DNA of 64,000 bases from Sphingopyxis sp. MWB1 (GCF_000763945.1 NZ_JQFJ01000002.1:2407501-2471500); one strand, 5' to 3'; numbered from the stretch's first letter, positions 44,646 through 53,306 are shown. A program made the numbers and translations. Notes: generated by a model from the sequence alone, not told the origin.

Positions 44646-45848
44646 ATGATTCTGCTTTCCCCTCTGACGACCCTCGCTGCGCTGACCGCCGTCCAGCCGC
44701 TGTCCTTTGGCCCCGTGCCGGTCCAGTTCGAAGCCGTGCCGAGCGAGGGCCTGGAAACGCGAAGCGCGGCCGTTCTGTTGTCCGCTGAAGAGCAGCTCAG
44801 CACGCCGCCATCGGTCATCCTGCCTTTGCCGGATGCGCTGAGGACGCTGATCGAAGCGGCAATGGTCAAGGGCGAAGATGGCGAAGTGGCGACCGTGATA
44901 ACCCTCGCGCGCGAGACGCATCCGCAAAGCGCGCCTGAAATTGATGCGCTATTTGCGGCCTATGAAGCGCAGCGGGATCCCGCCGACAAGAAGGAGGTCC
45001 CGAATCCGGTACGTGAAATGCTGGAGGTCGCGATTGAAAGCGGTCAGGACCGCGACGTCGAAACGGTCGGCAAGCTGGCCAAGCAGGCCAATCCAGAGGA
45101 TGCGGCGCTGTTCGAAACGATGCTTGCCGAATATCGTACCAAAAGAGCCAAGGAAAAAGCCGCCAAGGAAGCTGCTGAGCGTGCGCGGATCGAACAGGCG
45201 AAGCTGTGGGAAAATTGGACTGGTGAGGGGCAGATTGGCGCGTCGCATGCGACGGGCAATACCAAGTCTGCGGGCCTTAGCCTCGGAATTGGCATCACGC
45301 GCAAGGGCATCGACTGGGACCAGCGTTTTCGGGCCCAGGCCGATTATCAACGCACCAACGGACGCACAACGGTAGACAGATATTTGGCCGAATATGAACC
45401 GCAAATTCGTATCAGTCCGCGTGCCTTTGTTTTTGGTCTGGGACGCTGGGAAGATGACCGGATGCAAGGGTTTGACACCCGCTGGAGCGCCTCTGGCGGG
45501 CTAGGTTACAAGGTGATTCAGCAGGATAATATGACGCTGAACGTCAAGGCCGGGCCTGCCTGGAGGCAGACACATTATATCAAGGGGGGGCAGGACACCG
45601 AACTGACCGGGCTGGCAGGCCTTGATTTCGCCTGGCAGATGTCACCGACGCTGCGGTTGACCCAAACGGCGTCGACCATCGTCGGCGAACGCACGACGGC
45701 GACCAGTGCGCTAACCTCGGTCAACGCCAAGTTGACCGAGGATTTATCCGCGCGCTTTTCCTACGCTGCCGATCTCGACACCAATCCGCCGGCGGGGATT
45801 GAAAAGCTTGATACGCGTACGCGCTTTACGCTGGTTTACGGTTTTTAG
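44646..45848 (+). CDS. DUF481 outer-membrane protein with long N-terminal extension
   Basis: 400 residues. The C-terminal 215 residues form a DUF481/YdiY-type barrel (GQIGASHATGNTKSAGLSLGI, GLGRWEDDRMQGFDTRWSASGGLGYK) ending in LVYGF. Before it lie two repeats of a helical unit (LRTLIEAAMVKGEDGEVATV... and VREMLEVAIESGQDRDVETV...), followed by a Lys/Glu/Ala-rich helix. The repeated unit suggests a periplasmic extension. A weak signal peptide is at the N-terminus. Tail-to-tail with the anti-sigma gene, sharing bases at the stops. Confidence 0.85.
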   Translation: MILLSPLTTLAALTAVQPLSFGPVPVQFEAVPSEGLETRSAAVLLSAEEQLSTPPSVILPLPDALRTLIEAAMVKGEDGEVATVITLARETHPQSAPEIDALFAAYEAQRDPADKKEVPNPVREMLEVAIESGQDRDVETVGKLAKQANPEDAALFETMLAEYRTKRAKEKAAKEAAERARIEQAKLWENWTGEGQIGASHATGNTKSAGLSLGIGITRKGIDWDQRFRAQADYQRTNGRTTVDRYLAEYEPQIRISPRAFVFGLGRWEDDRMQGFDTRWSASGGLGYKVIQQDNMTLNVKAGPAWRQTHYIKGGQDTELTGLAGLDFAWQMSPTLRLTQTASTIVGERTTATSALTSVNAKLTEDLSARFSYAADLDTNPPAGIEKLDTRTRFTLVYGF

Positions 45849-46594
45849 CGGGTAGCGCCCCAACCTGCGTCGCGCGCAGCGCGTTCGGCGGCGCCGTCCA
45901 GCGGTGCGCCGACCATCATGGCGGCGGCCGCTTGGGCCAGTCCGCTGGAGGAGGCCTGCCGAAATTCGCTGCTCGCCGTCCCCGCCTGCGTGCGTTCGAG
46001 CGCCCAGCCATTGGCGCTGTGGCAGCCGATGCCGTCGAGCGCGTCGCTCTCAAAGCTGCGGCAATAACGGCCTTGACGGTCGCGAAAACTCATCCCGATC
46101 CGCACCGCGGCATCGCCTGTCTGATTGGACGCAAGCTGGGTGTCGAGCGCCTGGGCGAGCGGGCCGGCAGCCACAACCATGCCATCGGCCATGGCGACGG
46201 GCGCTGCCGGGGCCCATGGCCGCAGCCCGATGGTGAGGCCCAGCGCCAGCGAGGCCGCCATCGCGCCCCACTGCGCCCCGCTCCATTGGCCCATGAGCCA
46301 ATGTCTGCTGCGGCCTTTTGCTTCCCTTGCCGCGCGTCGCTCGGCTAGACTGTCAACGATCCTGTCTCCCGATTGCTCGCTTGCACCAGCAAGGAGCGCC
46401 GTGAGGCGATCGGGCACCGGCTCTTCGGCAACGGGTGCATAATGGGCAGCGAGCCGGTCACGCAGCGCGCGATGGCGCGCGATCTCGGCGGCAAGTGCGG
46501 CATTGGTTTCGGCCTCACGGGTGATGCGATGCGCCGTGAGATCATCAAGCTCGCCATCGACGAAAGCGGCGATGGTTTCAGGATCGAAAGTCAT
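45845..46594 (-). CDS. Anti-sigma factor (membrane-anchored)
   Basis: 249 residues. The N-terminal cytoplasmic region (FDPETIAAFVDGELDDLTAHRI, about residues 3-60) is a typical anti-sigma domain lacking the zinc HxxxCxxC motif. One membrane helix follows near residue 105-125 (WGAMAASLALGLTIGL), then a periplasmic domain of about 120 residues with two cysteines (GRYCRSFESDALDGIGCHS) that could form a disulfide sensor. It overlaps the sigma gene as ATGA. It would hold the sigma factor until an envelope signal. Confidence 0.85.
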   Translation of the reverse strand: MTFDPETIAAFVDGELDDLTAHRITREAETNAALAAEIARHRALRDRLAAHYAPVAEEPVPDRLTALLAGASEQSGDRIVDSLAERRAAREAKGRSRHWLMGQWSGAQWGAMAASLALGLTIGLRPWAPAAPVAMADGMVVAAGPLAQALDTQLASNQTGDAAVRIGMSFRDRQGRYCRSFESDALDGIGCHSANGWALERTQAGTASSEFRQASSSGLAQAAAAMMVGAPLDGAAERAARDAGWGATR

Positions 46595-47079
46595 GCGGCT
46601 TCTCCCAGCATCTGCATCAGGCTTTCGCGGCCCCGCGCCAGCCGTGATGTGACGGTGCCGATCGGCACGTCCAATATGTCGGCGGCTTCGCGATAGGCAT
46701 AGCCTTCGACCAGCACTAGCAGGACGACTTCGCGTTGTTCATCGGGAAGGCGCGCCATGGCCTTGTCGACATCGCCCCCGACCACGCCCGCCTCGACCTG
46801 TGCCGCATCGTCGCCCGCCACCTGAGTGACGGCATCGTCGATAGGGGCGTGGATGCCGCGCCGTCCGGCGGCGCGGCGGTCGTCGATCCAGAGGTTGCGC
46901 GTTATCCGGTACATCCAGCTATCCAGTCTTGTCCCATGGCTCCATTGATCCTGCGATTTCAGCGCGCGCTCGATCGCCGCCTGACACAGATCGTCGGCGT
47001 CGCTGGTGTTGCCGGTCAGCCCGCGCGCAAAGCGGCGCAGGCGCGGCAACAGCTCGACCAATTCGTCCTCAAAGCGCAT
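46591..47079 (-). CDS. ECF RNA polymerase sigma factor
   Basis: 162 residues. Region 2 (RLRRFARGLTGNTSDADDLCQAA and WMYRITRNLWIDDRRA) and region 4 (LPDEQREVVLLVLVEGYAYREAADILDVPIGTVTSRLARGRE) are complete, with a short linker between. Overlaps the downstream anti-sigma gene as ATGA. It is divergent from a subtilase gene, and a palindromic promoter-like element (47102-47133) sits between them. Autoregulation is therefore likely. It is distinct from the EcfG general stress sigma factor, which pairs with NepR/PhyR. Confidence 0.93.
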   Translation of the reverse strand: MRFEDELVELLPRLRRFARGLTGNTSDADDLCQAAIERALKSQDQWSHGTRLDSWMYRITRNLWIDDRRAAGRRGIHAPIDDAVTQVAGDDAAQVEAGVVGGDVDKAMARLPDEQREVVLLVLVEGYAYREAADILDVPIGTVTSRLARGRESLMQMLGEAA

Positions 47080-47101
47080 AATCGCCTTTTCGCCTTCTCC
47101 C

Positions 47102-47127
47102 GGATGAAACGATGCACTCCTATCGTT
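47102..47127 (+). promoter_or_regulatory. Candidate ECF-sigma promoter for the subtilase gene
   Basis: Reads GGATGAAA-N12-ATCGTT. GGATG and CGTT are 17 bases apart, the spacing of classical ECF promoters (GGAAC-N16/17-CGTT). The transcript leader would be about 75 bases. Confidence 0.6.
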
Positions 47128-47133
47128 TCTTCC
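47108..47133 (-). promoter_or_regulatory. Candidate ECF-sigma promoter for the sigma gene (overlapping, opposite strand)
   Basis: On the minus strand the same palindrome reads GGAAGAAA-N12-ATCGTT, ending 28 bases before the sigma start. Both -35 and -10 words are identical to the element before the Gly-rich gene. This predicts a bidirectional, autoregulated promoter. Confidence 0.6.
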
Positions 47134-47208
47134 CGCGGATGCTAAATTTTTTCGGCGGTGGGTGCCTGGTTCAACATTGGCTCATCATGCTGCGATCAAG
47201 GACGGCTT

Positions 47209-48513
47209 ATGCGATATGCGATTTTGGTTCTGGCGATAGGCGCGCTGCTGATCGGCGGCGGCGCCCCGAGCGCCTCGGCGCAGCTTTCGCTGCCGCAGAT
47301 CGGTGTTCCCGACCAGCGCGGGAGCCTGCCACCGCTTTCGCCCCTGCCGTCGCCGCTGCCCGAGGTCGAGCGGAGCGCGCGCGGGCTGGTGAATGGCGGG
47401 CTGGAGCGCGTTCGACTGGACCGGATCGCCACTTTGCTGCGCGAACATCCGGGACGGGTCGAGCTGGACCGCGACAAGCAGATTGCGCGTGCGGGCGTCC
47501 TGATCGCAAGCGGGGTCGATGCCGCTATGCTGGCCAAGGCTGAAGGAGCGGGTTTTACACTGATCGACCGGGAGCGGATTGAAGGACTCGACCTCGAGAT
47601 CATGCGCTTTCGCTTGCCCCGGGGGCAAAGCCTTGCGCGCGCGCAAAAACGGCTCGCCAAGCTTTTGCCCGAGGCGGAGGTCGATGCCGACCATCTTTAT
47701 TTTCAAAGCGCGGGCAGCGGGCATGCCGCGGGCGGCGCGCTTTCCGGCGCGGCGCTGGCGATGGCGACACCGGGCGGACGCGCCTCGCTGGGGCTGATCG
47801 ACGGCGGCGTTGCCAAGCATGCTGCCCTGTCTGGCCGCGTCGAGCAACGCGGCTTTGCTAGCGGCGCGCCCCGGCCGAGCGCGCATGGCACGGCGGTGGC
47901 GTCCTTGATGATCGGCACCGGGCCGGTCCGGGGGGGCGCCCCCGGAGCGCGGCTGCTCGCTGCCGATGTTTATGGCAATGATCCGGCGGGCGGTAATGCC
48001 AGCGCCATTGCCCGCGCGCTCGGCTGGCTTGCCGAACGCGGGGTTGCCGTGACAACGATCAGCCTCGTCGGGCCGGACAATAGGCTGTTGGGGCTTGCGG
48101 TGCGGCGCGCACAGCGACGCGGCATGCTGATTGTTGCGGCGGTGGGCAATGACGGCCCCGCTGCGCCGCCCGCCTATCCCGCCGCATGGCTGGGGGTGCT
48201 GGGCGTGACCGGGGTCGATGACAAGGCCCGCGCGCTTCCCGAAGCGCGGGTGAAGTCGGGGGTCGATTTTGCGGCGCCTGGCGCCGATATGGCCGCGGCG
48301 GATGAAAAGGGCGGGGTTGCGGCGGTGCGCGGCACCTCCTTTGCCGCGCCGCTCGTCGCGGGACGGCTCGCGCGCCATTATGGCGCGCCCGATGTTCAGC
48401 GGATCGAGCCTGCCGTCGCCGCCCTGATCGCCGAAGCGCATGATCTGGGTAAAAAGGGGCGTGACAAAATCTATGGCCATGGGCTGATTTGCGGCGATTG
48501 CGCGCGCCGCTGA
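47209..48513 (+). CDS. Exported S8 subtilisin-like serine protease
   Basis: 434 residues from ATG 47209 (AAGGA upstream). Signal peptide to about residue 24 (ASAQLSLP). An N-terminal region of about 160 residues may be a propeptide. The catalytic domain has Asp198 (LGLIDGG), His226 (SAHGTAVASL), oxyanion Asn314 (VAAVGNDGP) and Ser377 (RGTSFAAPLVAG). The C-terminus ends in a CGDC motif (GLICGDCARR). It is divergent from the sigma/anti-sigma pair, with an ECF-type promoter. Likely a periplasmic or secreted processing protease. Confidence 0.92.
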   Translation: MRYAILVLAIGALLIGGGAPSASAQLSLPQIGVPDQRGSLPPLSPLPSPLPEVERSARGLVNGGLERVRLDRIATLLREHPGRVELDRDKQIARAGVLIASGVDAAMLAKAEGAGFTLIDRERIEGLDLEIMRFRLPRGQSLARAQKRLAKLLPEAEVDADHLYFQSAGSGHAAGGALSGAALAMATPGGRASLGLIDGGVAKHAALSGRVEQRGFASGAPRPSAHGTAVASLMIGTGPVRGGAPGARLLAADVYGNDPAGGNASAIARALGWLAERGVAVTTISLVGPDNRLLGLAVRRAQRRGMLIVAAVGNDGPAAPPAYPAAWLGVLGVTGVDDKARALPEARVKSGVDFAAPGADMAAADEKGGVAAVRGTSFAAPLVAGRLARHYGAPDVQRIEPAVAALIAEAHDLGKKGRDKIYGHGLICGDCARR

Positions 48514-48522
48514 ATTTTTTTT

Positions 48523-48548
48523 GGAAGAAATCGCAAAGCGCCATCGTT
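48523..48548 (+). promoter_or_regulatory. Candidate ECF-sigma promoter for the Gly-rich gene
   Basis: GGAAGAAA-N12-ATCGTT, 50 bases before the 48598 start, with GGAAG and CGTT 17 bases apart. Same word as the two overlapping elements at 47102-47133, including the trailing CTTCC. Confidence 0.6.
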
Positions 48549-48597
48549 CTCTTCCCAGGCCCACCCCCTCCGGGCCGCAAGACTTAGGAGAAGGATT

Positions 48598-49485
48598 ATG
48601 GCGAAGAAGATTTTCATTCCCGCAGCGGCGCTGATGGTTTCGGCGCTGGCGATGGCAGCCCCCGCCTCGGCGCAGCTTCTGGGCGGTAGCGGCGGTCTGG
48701 GCGGAAGCCTTGGCGGCACCGTCGGCAGCACGCTGGGCGGATCGCTGGGTAATCCCGGCGACCGGATCGGCAGCACCATCGGCGGCGCAGGCGATCTGGC
48801 CGGATCGGGCCGGGGTGATGCGCAGGTCGATCGTCGTTCGGGCCGCGTGCGGTCGAGCGGCAAGGCCGATGCGCGCGGCAATGGTTCGGCCAATGGCGGC
48901 GCGGACCTGCTGGGCCGCCAGATTGGCGGATCGGCCAACAGCTCGGCAGAAGCCTCGGGCAGCGGTAGCGTGGACGCGCAACTGATCGGCACCGACGCGG
49001 TTGGCCAGACGGTGCGCGGCGCGGCCGGCACGGTGCGCGGTACCGCCTCCTCCGCGGTTGGCACCGCTGGCAATGTCGCCGCGACGGCTCGCAATCGCGC
49101 GGCCGGTGCGGCGTCGGGCGCTGGCTCGCTGGCGGGGCAGGCTGCCGGTTCGGCGTCGGGTAGCGCCAATGGCGTCTATCAGGGCAGCCTCGGCCAGCTT
49201 GCGGCGGCAGGCAGCGGTGCGGCCAATGCGGGCGGCATGTTCGCGGTTGAACCCGGAATGCCTGTCACTGACCCGCGCGGCAAGGTCATCGGCTATGTGC
49301 AGGATGTGCGCCAGACGGGCCGCGGCGTGGTTGACGCCGTGACCGTCGAAGTCGGCGATCGCGCCGCGACGCTCCCCGCCGCCAGCTTTGCCGGATCGGG
49401 CGATGTGCTCGTCAGCGGCATGACCAAGGGCGAGCTGAAAAATGCTGCCAAGCAGCAGGAAGCCGCCGGAGACGATGCCCAATAA
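48598..49485 (+). CDS. Exported Gly/Ala/Ser-rich protein with PRC-like C-terminus
   Basis: 295 residues. Signal peptide 1-24 (SALAMAAPASA-QLL). Residues 25-215 are low-complexity Gly, Ala and Ser (GGSGGLGGSLGGTVGSTLGG and similar), with NGSANGGADLLGRQIGGSAN islands. The last 75 residues resemble a PRC-barrel/YdeI-like fold (VEPGMPVTDPRGKVIGYVQD, then VSGMTKGELKNAAKQQE). It follows the subtilase by 84 bases, with its own promoter-like element. It could be a surface or matrix-type protein and a substrate of the protease (inference). Confidence 0.8.
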   Translation: MAKKIFIPAAALMVSALAMAAPASAQLLGGSGGLGGSLGGTVGSTLGGSLGNPGDRIGSTIGGAGDLAGSGRGDAQVDRRSGRVRSSGKADARGNGSANGGADLLGRQIGGSANSSAEASGSGSVDAQLIGTDAVGQTVRGAAGTVRGTASSAVGTAGNVAATARNRAAGAASGAGSLAGQAAGSASGSANGVYQGSLGQLAAAGSGAANAGGMFAVEPGMPVTDPRGKVIGYVQDVRQTGRGVVDAVTVEVGDRAATLPAASFAGSGDVLVSGMTKGELKNAAKQQEAAGDDAQ

Positions 49486-49544
49486 GCATTGGTAAGAAAT
49501 GGGCGTGACCGGCGCTCCACCCCCTCAAATGCCGGACACGACCG

Positions 49545-49576
49545 GGGCGGGTTCTTTGGGACCCGCCCTTTCTTTT
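49545..49576 (+). terminator. Rho-independent terminator after Gly-rich gene
   Basis: A perfect 8-bp stem GGGCGGGT / ACCCGCCC, an 8-base loop and TTTCTTTT. Convergent with the acyl-CoA dehydrogenase gene ending at 49586. Confidence 0.85.
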
Positions 49577-49585
49577 GCGTCCGGC

Positions 49586-50740
49586 TCAATAGCTGCGCGG
49601 CATTCCCAGCACATGTTCCGCGACATAGGACAGGATCATGTTCGTGCTGATCGGCGCGACCTGATAGAGGCGGGTTTCGCGGAATTTGCGTTCGATGTCA
49701 TATTCGGCGGCGAAGCCAAAGCCGCCATGGGTCTGGATGCACGCTTCGCCTGCCGCCCAGCTTGCCTCGGCCGCCAGCATCTTGGCCATATTCGCCTCTG
49801 CCCCCGCATTGTCGCCCGCTTCATATCTGGCGATCCCGTCGAGGACGAGCAGTTCGGCGGCGCGCATCTGGGCATAGGCGCGGGCGATGGGGAATTGCAC
49901 CCCCTGATTCTGGCCGATCGGGCGGCCGAACAGCACGCGCTCCTTCGCATAGCTGCTTGCTTTCTCGATGAACCATTTCGCATCGCCGATGCACTCGGCG
50001 GCGATCAGCAGCCGTTCGGCATTCATGCCGGAAAGGATGTAGCGAAAGCCCTTGCCCTCCTCGCCGATCAGGTTCGCTGCGGGCACGTGCATCTGGTCAA
50101 AGAAGATTTCGGTCGTCGCATGGTTCATCATCGTGTCGATCGGGCGGATCGACAGCGTGCTCGCGGCCAGCGCTTCCTTCATGTCGACCAGAAAGACCGA
50201 CAGACCCTCGGTACGGCTCGCCGCTTCCCCGCGCGGGGTCGTGCGCGCGAGCAGGATCATCAGGTCGCTGTGCTCCGCGCGGCTGGTCCACAATTTCTGG
50301 CCGCTGACGACATAATGGTCGCCATCCCTTTTGGCCGTGGTCTTCAGGCTCAGCGTGTCGGTGCCGCTCGTCGGTTCGGTGACGCCAAAGGCCTGCAACC
50401 GCAATTCGCCCGTGGCGACGCGCGGCAGATAGCGGCTTTTCTGTTCCTCTGATCCGTGGCGCAGCAAAGTGCCCATCACATACATTTGTGCGTGGACCGC
50501 GCCTCCGTTGCAACCCTGTCGCTGGATTTCCTCCAATATCGCGGCGGCGGCGGACAGCGGCAGTCCCGCGCCGCCATATTCCTCCGGGATCAGCGCGGCG
50601 AGATAGCCCGCTTCGCCCAGCGCGGCGACAAATTCGCTGGGATATTCGCGCGCGCGGTCCTTCGCCTGCCAATAGGGGCCGGGAAAGGCCGCGCAAAGCT
50701 TGGCGACCTCGGCGCGAATGTCGCTGTAATCGGGGATCAT
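49586..50740 (-). CDS. Acyl-CoA dehydrogenase
   Basis: 384 residues from ATG 50740, which overlaps the thiolase stop (ATGA). Full-length family member: FGVTEPTSGTDTLSLKTTA and YVVSGQKLWTSRAEHSD at the FAD site, then CIQTHGGFGFAAEYDIERKFRETRLYQVAPIS at the C-terminus. The catalytic Glu region reads ETRLYQVAPIST rather than YEGT. It follows thiolase and CoA-transferase in one minus-strand operon for degradation of a carboxylic acid. The substrate is unknown. Confidence 0.93.
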   Translation of the reverse strand: MIPDYSDIRAEVAKLCAAFPGPYWQAKDRAREYPSEFVAALGEAGYLAALIPEEYGGAGLPLSAAAAILEEIQRQGCNGGAVHAQMYVMGTLLRHGSEEQKSRYLPRVATGELRLQAFGVTEPTSGTDTLSLKTTAKRDGDHYVVSGQKLWTSRAEHSDLMILLARTTPRGEAASRTEGLSVFLVDMKEALAASTLSIRPIDTMMNHATTEIFFDQMHVPAANLIGEEGKGFRYILSGMNAERLLIAAECIGDAKWFIEKASSYAKERVLFGRPIGQNQGVQFPIARAYAQMRAAELLVLDGIARYEAGDNAGAEANMAKMLAAEASWAAGEACIQTHGGFGFAAEYDIERKFRETRLYQVAPISTNMILSYVAEHVLGMPRSY

Positions 50741-51948
50741 GCGGCCTCGAAGATCGCGGCGATGCCCTGGCCGCCGCCGATGCACATGGTTTCAAGCCCA
50801 TAGCGCCCGCCGCGCCGCTTGAGCTCGCGGGTCAGGTTGGCCAGGATGCGCCCGCCGGTCGCGCCAATGGGGTGGCCGAGCGAGATGCCCGATCCGTTGA
50901 CATTGAGCATGTCCATGCGGCTGTCGCCTTCCGACCAGCCCCAGCCCTTCAGCACCGCGAGCACCTGCGGCGCGAAGGCTTCGTTCAATTCGACCAGATC
51001 GATATCATCCCAGCCAAGGCCGCTGCGCGCAAAGAGCCGCTCGGTCGCGGGAACGGGGCCGATGCCCATGCGGCTGGGGTCGCAGCCCGCCGCTGCCGAG
51101 CTGTGATACCAGGCGACGGGTTCAAGGCCGAGTTCATCCAGCTTGTCCTCCGCCACCACCAGACAGGCGGCGGCGGCGTCATTCTGCTGGCTCGCATTGC
51201 CCGCGGTGACCACCCCGCCTTCCAGCGCGCGCAGCTTGCCCAGGCTCTCCATGCTCGCATCGGCGCGATAGCCCTCGTCATGGTCGAAGAGGATGGGATC
51301 GCCCTTGCGCTGCGGCACGCTGACTGGGACCATCTCGTCGTCGAACAGCCCTTTGGCCCAGGCCGCGGCAGCGTTCTGATGGCTGCGCACGGCATAGGCG
51401 TCGCACGCCTCGCGGCTGATATCGTAATCTTTGGCCAGATTTTCCGCCGTTTCGATCATGCCGCTGATCACGCCGAAACGCTCGATCGGCTGCGACATCA
51501 CGCGCCCACGCGTCAGCCGGTCGTGCAGCGTGACATTGCCCGCGCGCACGCCCTTTCGAAGGTCGGTCGAATAATGTTCGACGTTGGACATGCTCTCGCA
51601 CCCGCCCGCGACGATGACATCGGACATGCCGGTCTGCACCATCATCGCGGCGTTGACGATCGCCTGTAGCCCCGAACCGCAGCGGCGGTCGAGCTGATAG
51701 CCCGGAACCTCGATCGGCAGCCCAGCGGCGAGCCATGACCAGTGGCCGATGCACGGCGCCTCGCCATTGCCATAGCCCTGGCTGAAAACGACATCGTCGA
51801 CGCGCGCGGGGTCGATCGCGGTGCGCTCCATCAACGCCTTCAATATGACCGCGCCCAGATCGCCCGCGGTCATCGCGGACAGCGCGCCGCCGAACTTGCC
51901 GACGGGGGTGCGGATGGGGGCGACGATGGCGGCGCGGCGCAGGGTCAT
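50737..51948 (-). CDS. Acetyl-CoA acetyltransferase (thiolase)
   Basis: 403 residues. Nucleophile cysteine in YQLDRRCGSGLQAIVNAAMM, His in NEAFAPQVLAVLKGW, and the second Cys/Gly loop in [15 protein letters not shown]. Cleaves 3-ketoacyl-CoA or condenses acetyl-CoA. Lies between CoA-transferase (51 bases upstream) and acyl-CoA dehydrogenase (ATGA overlap). Confidence 0.95.
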   Translation of the reverse strand: MTLRRAAIVAPIRTPVGKFGGALSAMTAGDLGAVILKALMERTAIDPARVDDVVFSQGYGNGEAPCIGHWSWLAAGLPIEVPGYQLDRRCGSGLQAIVNAAMMVQTGMSDVIVAGGCESMSNVEHYSTDLRKGVRAGNVTLHDRLTRGRVMSQPIERFGVISGMIETAENLAKDYDISREACDAYAVRSHQNAAAAWAKGLFDDEMVPVSVPQRKGDPILFDHDEGYRADASMESLGKLRALEGGVVTAGNASQQNDAAAACLVVAEDKLDELGLEPVAWYHSSAAAGCDPSRMGIGPVPATERLFARSGLGWDDIDLVELNEAFAPQVLAVLKGWGWSEGDSRMDMLNVNGSGISLGHPIGATGGRILANLTRELKRRGGRYGLETMCIGGGQGIAAIFEAA

Positions 51949-51999
51949 GGCATTCTCCAGATTCGGATGATTATAAACGGAAGGGGAAGGGCGGGCGCA

Positions 52000-53196
52000 T
52001 CAACCGACACCGACAATCCCCGCATCGATCAGCCGGGCAATCTCGCCCGATGGCAGCGACAGGCGTTCGGCCAAAATTTGCTCGCTATGCTGGCCGTTGC
52101 GCGGCGCGGGGCGCGGTGGCTGGCGCTCCTGCTGCGGCAGCGTGGCGAAGCTACCTGCGGCGGGATAGGCAAAGCCGCTGGGGTTTTCCGCCGCGCCGAA
52201 AATGGGATTGTCCGCAACGAGCGCCGGGTCGTTCGCGGCGTCGAGCATGGTGCGATAGGGCGAATGGACGATGCCGCCTGCGTCAAAAGCGGCGGCAAGA
52301 TCGTCATGGTCGCGCGCGGCGATCGCGGCCTCGAACAGCGGATAGAGCGCGTCGCGATGGGTAAAGCGCAGGCCGTCGTCTCCGGCGAAGGACACGCCGC
52401 GTTCGGCCTCGACCGCAGCAACCGCTTCGCCCAGACGCAGCGCCGCGACCAGGTTCGCCCATTGCCGCGGGGTAACGACGACGATCATCGTCCGCCGTCC
52501 GTCGCGCGTCGTAAAATCGCGTCCGAACAGGCCATAGACGGCGTTGCCCAGCCGGGGGCGGTTCTCTCGCGCGTACAGCACCTCAGCAATCCCGCCCAGA
52601 TTGGCGACGGTGCCGATGGCGACATCGGACAGCGGGATGCGCACCTCGCCGCCCGTTCCGGTCGCGCGCCTCCGTTCGATCGCTGCCATCAGCGCAAAGG
52701 CGGTATAAGCGCCGGTCAGCAGGTCCCAGGCGGGAAGGACATGGTTGACCGGTTCCGGCCCGGCGCCGGTCAGCATCGGATAACCGACGCTGTTGTTGAC
52801 CGTATAGTCGAGCGCGGGCGAGCCGTCGGCCCAGCCCATGACGCGCACCGTGATCAACTCCGCGCATCGTTCGGCAAGGCGCTCGTGCGCCAGGAAACCG
52901 TCGACCGGAAAATTGGTGACGAACTGCCCGGCGGCGCGCACCAGCTCTTGCAGCAATTCACGACCTTCGGGGCGGGAGAGGTCGAGCGCCACCGACTTTT
53001 TCGCACGGTTGAGATTTTCCCAATAGAGGGAATCATTGTCTGCGGTGACGGGCCAGCGGCGAAAATCGGGGCCGCCGCCGATCTGGTCGACCCGGATCAC
53101 TTCGGCTCCCATTTGCGCCAAGTAAAGGCCGGCGGTGGGGGAGGCGACGAAGGAGGAGGCCTCGATCACGCTCAACGAAGGGAGAAGATCATACAT
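52000..53196 (-). CDS. CaiB/BaiF-type CoA-transferase
   Basis: 398 residues from ATG 53196 (YDLLPSLSVIEASSFVAS). Class III CoA-transferase: GAEVIRVDQIGGGPDFRRW and SVALDLSRPEGRELLQELV, with the catalytic Asp expected near LLTGAYTAF. The family swaps CoA between acids and acyl-CoAs. First gene of the CoA-transferase/thiolase/acyl-CoA dehydrogenase operon. The longer frame upstream covers a hairpin (53243-53260) and is not coding. Confidence 0.9.
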   Translation of the reverse strand: MYDLLPSLSVIEASSFVASPTAGLYLAQMGAEVIRVDQIGGGPDFRRWPVTADNDSLYWENLNRAKKSVALDLSRPEGRELLQELVRAAGQFVTNFPVDGFLAHERLAERCAELITVRVMGWADGSPALDYTVNNSVGYPMLTGAGPEPVNHVLPAWDLLTGAYTAFALMAAIERRRATGTGGEVRIPLSDVAIGTVANLGGIAEVLYARENRPRLGNAVYGLFGRDFTTRDGRRTMIVVVTPRQWANLVAALRLGEAVAAVEAERGVSFAGDDGLRFTHRDALYPLFEAAIAARDHDDLAAAFDAGGIVHSPYRTMLDAANDPALVADNPIFGAAENPSGFAYPAAGSFATLPQQERQPPRPAPRNGQHSEQILAERLSLPSGEIARLIDAGIVGVG

Positions 53197-53306
53197 GGCG
53201 CCCGTTTCAGCGCCTCCGGTCGCGGCTGGACATGGATCGACTCTCCTCTCGCGGGAGGAGCTACCGGCTATGGTTGCAAAGGGCAACCTATCAGTCGGCG
53301 GGACAA

